A DNA stretch of 6,625 bases from Bacteroidota bacterium (lineage in GTDB: Bacteria; Bacteroidota; Bacteroidia; Bacteroidales; 4484-276), in assembly GCA_013203545.1 (NCBI GenBank), contig JABMQA010000035.1, forward strand, positions 1-6,625. Reading direction: 5' to 3'. The notes beneath the pieces were generated by a model, which was not told where the DNA came from, searched no databases, and worked only from the letters and a program-made list of their open reading frames with translations. This document shows, in pieces, positions 1-5,605 of this stretch (within the stretch, counting starts at the first letter, position 1; each line of letters starts with the position of its first letter). Both the position numbers and the translations under genes were made by a program.

Positions 1-216
1 ATACTTATCTCCATTTGCTACGACCAATAATTGTTCCCCTTCAAAGAAGTCATTTTTCCCAATAGCAAGCATTAACTCCACAAGGGAGGCGTCCGAAAGG
101 AAAAAGTTGATGATTTCTGTTTCAGATTTATCATTAAGAGTTTCTGGTAATCGAGAACTTTTACAATCAAAGATTAATGCCTCTATTCTTATTAATTCAA
201 ATGTGACTTTTTTCAT
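1..216 (-). CDS. ParB/sulfiredoxin-like domain protein, N-terminal part (runs off left edge)
   Basis: An open frame starts at the ATG whose first base is 216 and stays open for 72 codons to the window edge; an in-frame TGA lies seven codons upstream, so the start is well bounded. Residues 31-66 read like the front of a ParB/Srx-like domain: a helix of hydrophobic and acidic residues (LVELM, 45-49), then AIGKNDFFEGEQLLVV (51-66) and NGDKY at the end. Family members typically have a 'SI..nGffpgEpLlV...dgkyiVlEGNRR' pattern here, so the diagnostic EGNRR motif should follow just beyond the edge. ParB-like domains of this kind occur in chromosome partition proteins, in nucleases and in defence proteins; this one lies 173 nt after the HNH gene, on the same strand. 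A -7-like box and a palindrome precede it, so it may have its own promoter. The family is recognised by eye and the catalytic region is not visible, so function is open. Confidence 0.6.
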   Translation of the reverse strand, partial: MKKVTFELIRIEALIFDCKSSRLPETLNDKSETEIINFFLSDASLVELMLAIGKNDFFEGEQLLVVANGDKY

Positions 217-231
217 ACAATGACTTTTACC

Positions 232-245
232 TTTTCAATTGAAAA
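232..245. repeat. 14-nt perfect palindrome ahead of the ParB-like gene
   Basis: The sequence TTTTCAATTGAAAA is its own reverse complement. It lies 16 nt upstream of the ATG at 216, downstream of and partly overlapping the possible -7 box at 243-250. Such a site could be an operator for a dimeric repressor. AT-rich palindromes with a CAATTG core also arise by chance, so this is only a candidate. It shares the CAATTG core with the palindrome upstream of dndC. Confidence 0.35.
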
Positions 246-250
246 ATGTA
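243..250 (-). promoter_or_regulatory. Possible Bacteroidota -7 box for the ParB-like gene
   Basis: On the minus strand this reads TACATTTT, seven of eight matches to TAnnTTTG, 26 nt before the ATG at 216. No TTTG -33 element was found at the proper distance. The gene may instead be read through from the dndC-HNH unit. Confidence 0.3.
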
Positions 251-293
251 CCCTTATCAGTTAATTCTTTCTTTACTGCGGTGTTTGTTTTCT

Positions 294-383
294 TTATCCA
301 ATATCATTTGCAAAACCACAAATCCATTTAAGGTATTCATCGCGCCAAATTTCCTTCCACTTGATATTTTGTTGTTCAGGCAT
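294..383 (-). pseudogene. Remnant of an AlbA_2 (Schlafen-type, COG2865-like) protein
   Basis: An ATG at 383, 6 nt after the HNH stop codon, opens a 29-codon frame ending in TAA at 294. Its first 24 residues match the very conserved beginning of Bacteroidota AlbA_2-domain proteins; the stretch WRDEYLKWICGFAN is diagnostic. In intact members this leads straight into 'AQGG..YIGidD.G' and a protein several hundred residues long with a C-terminal winged helix. Here FAN is followed by D-I-G and a stop, so the rest of the AlbA_2 domain is gone. A different frame just downstream (about 233-296) is open and encodes a lysine-rich stretch ending in TGA; it could be the tail of the same gene after an internal deletion, but this is not shown. 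The peptide is unlikely to be functional. A short real peptide is the alternative, but the strong match to a domain start argues for decay. Confidence 0.65.
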
Positions 384-389
384 ATCGCA

Positions 390-1364
390 CTATTTAAAAC
401 CAAATTTATCTCGATGATAAGTTAATGAATTTAACGATGGGTATTGTTTTTCATTCTCAGGCAAAAGAATCTCCACTTTCTCAAATTGTTTAATATTATG
501 GGATGACCGATAGGGTTCAGAGAAATTCTTGTTTACAATTACCTGATAAATTTTGTTGATTGAAATCAGCCCTCTATCAAATGCTCGATGCAAATTTGGA
601 CATAATGCAATGCCATTTGTAATTGTATCATTATAACTTTCAGAAAAAGGAATTATATGACAAGCATCAATCATAGAAATATTATCAACTGCATCAATCC
701 TTAAGCCGGAAATGCAGCAAGTGTAATTGTAAATTTTGGGAATTTCTTTTTTGAAAATATTGCTTCGAACAAACACTTCTTCTTGAAAAGCATCATTATC
801 TACTTCCTTCCGAATTTGAAACAATCGCGCTTGATAAATTTCGTTTGGCTCTTTTATGATTTGATTTTCTATGTCAGAAATATAATTATTGGCACCGGAA
901 CTAAAATTGCCTTTTGTATCAGGAAAATACTTTTCTAATATAAATTGAAGCAAGACTTCAGATTCATCTTTTTCAAGAAGCAAATCTTTTAATTCCTTAT
1001 CAATCCTAGCATATTTAATTGCGGTAGTTAGGTTTGCAAAACTACGCATTGAACTTTTCGATTTTACCCAAATTTCACAACCAATATTTGGAATTAGCTT
1101 CCAAAAAGGTTCTGTGCTCATGTGATAAAATGGAAGTGTAAACAGGCACTGATGGTTGGTTTCTACAAGCCTTTTCCAATTTGATTTAAAAAGCCCAACC
1201 AATTCAGGTGTAATTGTAATTTCTGTTGCTTTATATACTCCTTGTTGAAATGCCTGTATCAGGCTAATGAGAAGGATTGGCTTATGAGGTGCCCCTCCGT
1301 TTTTATAATCTCTTCTAAGATTCTCAAACCGGAAACAATAATATTTTAAATTTTTAGCTGGCAT
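390..1364 (-). CDS. HNH endonuclease with probable ScoMcrA-like DNA sulfur-binding N-terminal domain
   Basis: This 324-residue protein probably cuts DNA. Its C-terminal half carries an HNH fold: Cys216-Cys217-I-S-G, then DACHIIPF (His236, residues 233-240), Asn250-Gly-Ile-Ala-Leu-Cys255, and His259 followed by AFDRGLI (261-267). His236, Asn250 and His259 are the expected HNH residues, and the cysteines suggest a structural zinc. Residues about 12-147 (FENLRRDYKNGGAPHKPILL and the later LPFYHMSTEPFW) have the pattern of the N-terminal domain of COG3440-type restriction nucleases, the group that includes the phosphorothioate-binding domain of ScoMcrA. A reader domain plus HNH nuclease is typical of type IV, modification-dependent restriction. 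The ATG at 1364 lies inside the end of dndC (11-nt overlap), which implies coupled translation. A TTG five codons earlier (1379) is possible but has less support. Nuclease assignment is strong; sulfur specificity is inferred from domain resemblance and from its neighbour. Confidence 0.82.
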   Translation of the reverse strand: MPAKNLKYYCFRFENLRRDYKNGGAPHKPILLISLIQAFQQGVYKATEITITPELVGLFKSNWKRLVETNHQCLFTLPFYHMSTEPFWKLIPNIGCEIWVKSKSSMRSFANLTTAIKYARIDKELKDLLLEKDESEVLLQFILEKYFPDTKGNFSSGANNYISDIENQIIKEPNEIYQARLFQIRKEVDNDAFQEEVFVRSNIFKKEIPKIYNYTCCISGLRIDAVDNISMIDACHIIPFSESYNDTITNGIALCPNLHRAFDRGLISINKIYQVIVNKNFSEPYRSSHNIKQFEKVEILLPENEKQYPSLNSLTYHRDKFGFK

Positions 1365-2685
1365 AGAGATATTTCTCAATAACTCTCTCCATGTCGTCTT
1401 TCAAACCTCTTTTTCTGTTCAATAATGCTTTGTTTTTTTGCATGATCAAAAGCTCTTGTATGAGGTTAAAATCACGCAGGTCATCATCGCAGATACTTTG
1501 AAGTAAATCTATCTCTTTTTGCATTTTGTCATTAATCTTATCCATTTCAATACCTTTGTTATAAACTTTGTTGTAGATTTCTGATACCCGATATTTAAAC
1601 CTGAATTCCTTGTGCCAGATAACCTGGATGGCAATGAGCTCCTGATTAGTTATCAATGATAGGTCATCATTGTGCTTTTGAACTTCCTTTTGTGCTGAGA
1701 GAACTTGTTCCAATAATGCGGCTATATATTTTTCGGTATAATAACCCTGATTGTGCCCATCTTTTGTAACCGCAGGTTGCCCGTTTCTTCGATAAGGCAT
1801 CCTGTTTTTAGAAACATTTCTTTGTTCAACCATACTTGCCCTCAAATCCAACAGCGGCTTCAACCATTGATAACCTTTATTCACAAGTGCAGTCATAGAT
1901 TTATCTTCTTTTACGACAGTGCAAGTCCAACACCCAAAACGACTTTGCCCGCAGGAAGAGTGGCTTTTGTCAGTTACCATGGTAGGACATTCGTAATCAT
2001 CTGCGCTGGCATCGGCGTAAATTTGAAAGAGTTTTGAGTTATCTGCTCCCCAAGGTGAGGTCATTGTGTTTATTATGTACCATACTTCTTCTAACAGGAG
2101 GTCTTTAATAGGAGAATAAACATATGTGTTATATTGGTTAGGGTGTTTTGTTAATCGCTTACCGCGTATTTCATGCTTTTTAATTGATTTAGCCCTTGTT
2201 GCGCTTTCAGCACTTCTTGTACCAATCAAAATAATTGCTTCTCCGTTTTCAGTAATCTGATCCATGATGAATCTGGATGTGGGCTTAATCTTCATTTTAT
2301 CGGTACACCACCTGAAGCCATTGTTTGGGACTGGATAACCCCGACCAATTATATTAACCCAAAAGCTATCCTCCAATCTGGGGATTGTTTTTTGTACCTC
2401 AATAGGCAAACCCTGCTGTACTGCGGCTTGTTCTATTTGTTTTAAAACGCCAAATACATAATCTGTGACCACAGGATTTTCAACCAATGTATCATTGCAT
2501 ACAACATAAATTTTTCTTCTTCTTAATTCATGTGGGATTTTCTTTAAGGCAAGCCAGACTAACTGTAGCAGAGCGGTTGAATCCTTTCCTCCACTAAATC
2601 CGATAATCCAGGGTCTGGAATTGTCATCAGATAGTAAATACTGGTCTTCAAGTTCTGATATTATATGTGTAATTCTTGTGGACAT
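1354..2685 (-). CDS. dndC: DNA phosphorothioation sulfurtransferase DndC
   Basis: DndC is a PP-loop ATP pyrophosphatase of the PAPS-reductase superfamily with a 4Fe-4S cluster. In the Dnd pathway it takes sulfur mobilised by a cysteine desulfurase (DndA or IscS) and helps replace a non-bridging oxygen of the DNA backbone. At 443 residues the length is normal for the family. Visible motifs are the P-loop SGGKDS (31-36), VCNDTLVENP (62-71), FRWCTDKMKIKP (124-135), LIGTRSAES (153-161), SPIKDL (191-196), and the cluster cysteines 233, 245, 252 and 255 in the SCGQSRFGCWTC context (244-255). The C-X11-C-X6-C-X2-C spacing is close to that of characterised DndC. The start is the ATG at 2685, 20 nt behind an exact TAnnTTTG box, so dndC is the first gene of its transcript. 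It is followed by the HNH gene with an 11-nt overlap. No dndB precedes it and no dndD or dndE follows within the window, which is unusual. Identity is confident; target and partners are not. Confidence 0.93.
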   Translation of the reverse strand: MSTRITHIISELEDQYLLSDDNSRPWIIGFSGGKDSTALLQLVWLALKKIPHELRRRKIYVVCNDTLVENPVVTDYVFGVLKQIEQAAVQQGLPIEVQKTIPRLEDSFWVNIIGRGYPVPNNGFRWCTDKMKIKPTSRFIMDQITENGEAIILIGTRSAESATRAKSIKKHEIRGKRLTKHPNQYNTYVYSPIKDLLLEEVWYIINTMTSPWGADNSKLFQIYADASADDYECPTMVTDKSHSSCGQSRFGCWTCTVVKEDKSMTALVNKGYQWLKPLLDLRASMVEQRNVSKNRMPYRRNGQPAVTKDGHNQGYYTEKYIAALLEQVLSAQKEVQKHNDDLSLITNQELIAIQVIWHKEFRFKYRVSEIYNKVYNKGIEMDKINDKMQKEIDLLQSICDDDLRDFNLIQELLIMQKNKALLNRKRGLKDDMERVIEKYLYAS

Positions 2686-2702
2686 CCTAAATTTTATATA
2701 AT

Positions 2703-2750
2703 CTACAAATGTAGAAAAATTTAATAAGTCGGACTAATAAACAATTGTTT
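2703..2750. repeat. Cluster of short palindromes in the dndC promoter
   Basis: Three inverted repeats lie in 48 nt: CTACA-AA-TGTAG (2703-2714, over the -7 box), AGTC-G-GACT (2727-2735) and the perfect palindrome AAACAATTGTTT (2739-2750). Dnd clusters elsewhere are controlled by repressors that bind palindromes near the promoter, so operator function is plausible. The region is AT-rich, so some symmetry is expected by chance, and no regulator gene is seen in the window. Confidence 0.35.
2706..2713 (-). promoter_or_regulatory. Bacteroidota -7 promoter box for dndC
   Basis: On the minus strand this reads TACATTTG, an exact TAnnTTTG match, leaving 20 nt before the dndC ATG. Transcription would start near 2699 and give a very short leader. 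A TTG lies further upstream but at about 28 nt spacing, which is too long for a classical -33 element. The box sits inside the near-palindrome CTACAAATGTAG (2703-2714), so a bound repressor would cover it. Confidence 0.55.
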
Positions 2751-2812
2751 TGTCTTAGTAAATTCTCAATCTTGTGTGTACCATTAATATAGCAGTAATA
2801 TTATACTACTTC

Positions 2813-3595
2813 TTACAACCGCTTCACCCTCTTCGCAATCTTCCTTTCAATCTTCTCATATGACGGCGGTGGCCCGTTCCTCACCTTTTTACCATCAATA
2901 AACAGGTCATCCGAAATACCCCACTCTTCCAAAATATACCTGTCGGAGGTGTCAAAAACCTTAAATTCAACTTCATTCCCAATTTCATTGGCGGCTTTTT
3001 TGGCCCGTTCGTAAATTAAATTTTGCGCGGGGCACCAACCATTGTTAAAAACAGTTACATCTACTTTACCGGGTGTTTTTGCGGGTTTCTTTTTCTGTTT
3101 GATCCATTTTGGCGGCACCGCATCATCCTTGAAGGGCTTGAACATGAGCAGGGCCATGCCGTTTTTATCCACTTTTTTGTAACCCTGTTTCCTGAACCAT
3201 GACGCCTTCATCCAGATAGGTAGTTTTAAACCCCAGGCAGCTATTCCATCAGCATTTCTTGATCTCACATCCTCTTCAGCTGCCTGGAGCAGCGCTTTCC
3301 CGATGCCTTTTCTCTGATGGTTGCCCACACCTTTTTTTTTGTATCCGTGCACCCAGATACAAATGATGAAATAAATGTTGTGTCCGTCGATGATTGAATG
3401 TTCAGCAGGAAGGTACTGGATCATGCCCACAGCCTCATCGTTTTCGATGGCGATTTTTACACCCAGTCCTTTATCCTTCATCTTTTGGTACCAGGTTTCT
3501 TTGTGGTCGCCGGCCTCTTTCATTTCGTCGGACCAGGACTCGAGGCAACAGAAGTAGTCCTGATGGTACTTTTCGGAAAGATCGGTGATTTGCAT
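2813..3595 (-). CDS. GNAT N-acetyltransferase fused to a YoaP-like thioredoxin-fold domain
   Basis: This 260-residue cytoplasmic protein has two parts. Residues about 1-155 form a GNAT acyltransferase, with the acetyl-CoA loop Q94-R-K-G97-I-G99 followed by KALLQAAEEDV. Residues about 176-260 look like the YoaP-like domain found at the end of some GNAT proteins: a beta strand VDVTVFNN, then GWCPAQN with a single cysteine (Cys188), a helix, FKVFDTSD, and DDLFIDGKKVRNGPPPSYEKI, the thioredoxin-like strand and glycine-proline segment. A lysine-rich linker (PKWIKQKKKPAKTP, 162-175) joins them. The acyl acceptor is unknown. The start is the ATG at 3595. The gene is 127 nt upstream of dndC on the same strand, but dndC has its own promoter and this gene is visibly richer in GC, so the two probably do not form a functional unit. 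Confidence 0.85.
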   Translation of the reverse strand: MQITDLSEKYHQDYFCCLESWSDEMKEAGDHKETWYQKMKDKGLGVKIAIENDEAVGMIQYLPAEHSIIDGHNIYFIICIWVHGYKKKGVGNHQRKGIGKALLQAAEEDVRSRNADGIAAWGLKLPIWMKASWFRKQGYKKVDKNGMALLMFKPFKDDAVPPKWIKQKKKPAKTPGKVDVTVFNNGWCPAQNLIYERAKKAANEIGNEVEFKVFDTSDRYILEEWGISDDLFIDGKKVRNGPPPSYEKIERKIAKRVKRL

Positions 3596-3787
3596 ATGCT
3601 TAATTTTTTGTGTATTGTTATGCCTGTCATATTTTTTGACTCTGCTAATTTACAAAAAATCCTACAGATGCTACCTATGCTGTAATGCCTTTTATGCACA
3701 ACACCCTGATGCTTTTTTAAAACAGGCCGGCAGGTCGGGTTTGGGATACAGGACTTTAAAACACCAGGAAGACGCATAGTAAAATAT

Positions 3788-3887
3788 ATCAGTGGTAACC
3801 TGAGTAATCAGTGGCATTTGAAAGCGACTGTAAATTGGCCACAGATCCTCAGTGGTCGGACAGATTTCACAGATTTACACAGAAAAA
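3788..3887. repeat. Short repeated words, probable dispersed intergenic repeat debris
   Basis: TCAGTGG occurs three times (3789-3795, 3808-3814, 3849-3855), twice as ATCAGTGG. It is followed by ACAGA-containing units: ACAGATCC (3841), ACAGATTTC (3860), ACAGATTTA (3869) and ACAGAAAA (3879), the middle two being 9-nt tandem units. Similar AATCAGTGG and CACAGATTTCACAGATT words are familiar from intergenic DNA of environmental Bacteroidota and other bacteria. No coding role is visible. A related CGCAGATCGCACAC word occurs after the next gene (5515-5528). Confidence 0.45.
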
Positions 3888-4006
3888 TGGAATAAGTACC
3901 CCAAGAGCAAATCAGTTATTTAATGGAGAAATTTGGTAAACTGGAATATTCGGATTGTTAGTGGTGTATTTTGCAAAAACCAATACTCGTAAATATGGAA
4001 TTTTAT

Positions 4007-4014
4007 TATATTTG
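4007..4014 (+). promoter_or_regulatory. Bacteroidota -7 promoter box for the secreted protein gene
   Basis: TATATTTG is an exact TAnnTTTG match and leaves 22 nt before the ATG at 4037, nearly the same geometry as at dndC. No good -33 TTTG is at the usual distance. The box lies downstream of the alternative starts at 3971 and 3995, which argues against those starts. Confidence 0.55.
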
Positions 4015-4036
4015 TGATCGAAAAAAAATTCAAAAA

Positions 4037-5500
4037 ATGAAAAATTTCCTTATTCTGGCCATAATTTCAATAACCGTTCAGGCTTCTGCGCAGGATTACA
4101 AACTGTTTAATGCCGGAACCAGGAAACTGTTTACCAGCAGCCTTATTCCGGATTCCACCTATGGATTTGTCTTTGATTCGGTTGCCGAAGTTGGCAACGA
4201 TTCCGTTTATTTCCCCAACACCGGCCTTACTGACTGGATTACTTCCGACACCTGCGAATTCTGGGGCGGGAATGAATGCATTAAACAAGATCTTCCATCA
4301 TGGATGGGTTCAAGTGTTATTTTTGATAACAATAGTTGTTACAGCTTTTTCAACAATTCCGGCGATACCCTGCAATTCAACTTTGACCTTTCGCCCGGTG
4401 ATTCATCATTGTTTTATGAGGATGCATCCCAGATGTTTTATATGCATTACGAGGGGCGGGACACAACCACTGTGCTCGGTTTAAAGGATTCGGTGAAATT
4501 TTTCCGGATATCGCACATGGATGCAGATGGAAATCCCATTAATTCCACATTGAATAACCAGATCATAACTTTTGGAAAAGACCTGGGGTTCATCGACTTT
4601 TTTATGATCCACCATTTTCCGGATGAATTGTTACCGGTTTCACTGCTTGGCAATAAATCTCCAGCCGTTGGGATTTGGGCAATCACATATGAAATGCTTT
4701 ACGATCACCAGCCGGGGGATGTTATCCAGTACAGCGATTTATACTCCAACCCGGGTGGTCCTCCCTGGTTAAACTACCATCGCTATATTACACATACTTT
4801 TTTATCCCGTGATGTTACACCGGATTCAATCATTTATCAGGTAGCCAGGTTTACCTTTGAGGCAGATTCAATTACCGGTATGGCAGATACAATCTTTCTA
4901 AAATACAGGAGAAACGCGATACTGGTAAAAATTCCTTTTGATCATATTGAACGTGAGGCACCTTTGAGGTTTAAAGATTTTTACCGTGCTGATTTTTGTG
5001 ATATCAATTTATGGGCCTATACAAATCTTCCGGGTTTTTTTATTTATTGTCCTGCTGATAATTGCTGGGGACCTTATGATTTATATCCTGTGGTTTTTGA
5101 AACATACGAATATGTATTGGGTTTAGGGATTTACAGAGAAATTGTGGATTGCCCGCTTGGCTATCCTGCAGGTTTTTTTCATCCATATGTTATTATCTTT
5201 TTCAAGAAGAACGGAATTGAATGTGGCAATCAGGTCATCGTGAATATTCCTGAAACTGTTGGAGCCGGATCAGTTTTTATGATTTATCCGAATCCGGCAA
5301 ATGATTATCTGATTGTCAGGTCAGGAATGGTTCAAACAGGGACAATATATTTGAGTGATTTGAATGGACGGGAGATCCTATCGACTTCTATCGACGGCCC
5401 GGTTACCAGGATTGATACAGCAATATTGAAACCGGGTATGTACCTGGTTAGGGTGATAAGTGGCAATTTTGTGGAGGTTAAGAAAATAATCATTGAATAA
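4037..5500 (+). CDS. Secreted protein of unknown function with T9SS type A sorting domain
   Basis: The 487-residue product begins with a Sec signal peptide (MKNFLILAIISITVQASA, cleavage before Gln19) and ends in a type IX secretion sorting domain: IYPNPAND (416-423), a strand LIVRS, LSDLNGREIL (439-448), LKPGMYLVRVISG (464-476) and the terminal VKKIIIE. This marks export across the outer membrane with C-terminal processing, so the protein is released or surface-attached. The body (about 19-405) has no catalytic motif I recognise; it is rich in Asp, Asn, Phe and Tyr and has eight cysteines (73, 81, 101, 321, 338, 343, 372, 396) that could pair as disulphides. The start at 4037 is chosen because the signal peptide begins there and a -7 box lies just ahead; the frame is open back to a TTG at 3971 but this would bury the signal peptide. 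It seems monocistronic. Confidence 0.85.
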   Translation: MKNFLILAIISITVQASAQDYKLFNAGTRKLFTSSLIPDSTYGFVFDSVAEVGNDSVYFPNTGLTDWITSDTCEFWGGNECIKQDLPSWMGSSVIFDNNSCYSFFNNSGDTLQFNFDLSPGDSSLFYEDASQMFYMHYEGRDTTTVLGLKDSVKFFRISHMDADGNPINSTLNNQIITFGKDLGFIDFFMIHHFPDELLPVSLLGNKSPAVGIWAITYEMLYDHQPGDVIQYSDLYSNPGGPPWLNYHRYITHTFLSRDVTPDSIIYQVARFTFEADSITGMADTIFLKYRRNAILVKIPFDHIEREAPLRFKDFYRADFCDINLWAYTNLPGFFIYCPADNCWGPYDLYPVVFETYEYVLGLGIYREIVDCPLGYPAGFFHPYVIIFFKKNGIECGNQVIVNIPETVGAGSVFMIYPNPANDYLIVRSGMVQTGTIYLSDLNGREILSTSIDGPVTRIDTAILKPGMYLVRVISGNFVEVKKIIIE

Positions 5501-5601
5501 AATCCTTTTTTCCCGCAGATCGCACACTTCTTCGAAGAAATAAAACTGCACAAATATCAGCAAAACTTGAGGAGTTATATGGAATTAGCCAGACATAGGA
5601 T
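5501..5601. other. Short gap with palindrome between the secreted protein and lipoprotein genes
   Basis: The gap holds a T-run (5507-5512) without a GC-rich stem ahead of it, a CGCAGATCGCACAC word (5515-5528), and the perfect 12-nt palindrome TTCTTCGAAGAA (5528-5539). The palindrome leaves a four-base loop at most, so it is a weak hairpin and not a convincing terminator. No TAnnTTTG box was found ahead of the lipoprotein gene. Confidence 0.4.
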
Positions 5602-5605
5602 ATGA
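5579..5605 (+). promoter_or_regulatory. Possible leader mini-ORF overlapping the lipoprotein start (ATGA)
   Basis: GAGGAG (5569-5574), a good Shine-Dalgarno sequence and rare in this phylum, lies 4 nt before an ATG at 5579. The frame encodes eight residues (MELARHRI) and its TGA stop (5603-5605) overlaps the lipoprotein ATG (5602-5604) as ATGA. This is the geometry of translational coupling. It may equally be chance. Confidence 0.25.

Larger units (their letters stand above)
3596..4036. other. Divergent intergenic region, no gene seen
   Basis: About 440 nt separate the GNAT gene (minus) from the secreted-protein gene (plus). Short open frames on both strands have no recognisable motif, no convincing start and overlap each other, so none is called. 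The part 3716-3763 holds the 9-nt word TTTAAAACA twice (3716-3724 and 3755-3763). The part 3788-3887 carries the repeated words described separately. The last 30 nt hold the -7 box of the downstream gene. Confidence 0.6.

Noticed and set aside
1..216. Left-edge partial gene as dndD, dndE or dndB
   Set aside because: It lacks the N-terminal ATP-binding strand and P-loop context of DndD and the short helical start of DndE, and its pattern fits the general ParB-like front better than DndB.
1365..1379. TTG start for the HNH gene, five codons upstream of the ATG
   Set aside because: The ATG at 1364 gives a compact 11-nt overlap with dndC and keeps the whole N-terminal domain; the extra five residues have no support.
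1753..2037. 94-codon frame on the plus strand inside dndC
   Set aside because: It lies fully opposite a strongly conserved gene and has no domain or promoter; it is a shadow frame.
2791..2812. AT-rich dyad after the GNAT stop as an intrinsic terminator
   Set aside because: The arms are only four clear pairs (AGTA/TACT) and no T-run follows on the minus strand.
3375..3779. Several overlapping short frames on both strands over the start of the GNAT gene and the adjoining gap
   Set aside because: They conflict with each other and with the GNAT gene, lack motifs and are probably chance openings.
3860..3883. Tandem ACAGATTT units as a possible CRISPR array
   Set aside because: The units are 9 nt long, directly adjacent and without spacers; no cas gene is nearby.
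4067..4686. Frames on both strands within the secreted-protein gene
   Set aside because: The plus-strand +1-frame reading is free of a signal peptide and motif, and the minus-strand readings are opposite a gene with clear signal peptide and sorting domain.
5501..5515. T-run after the secreted-protein gene as a terminator
   Set aside because: No GC-rich stem lies ahead of the T-run.
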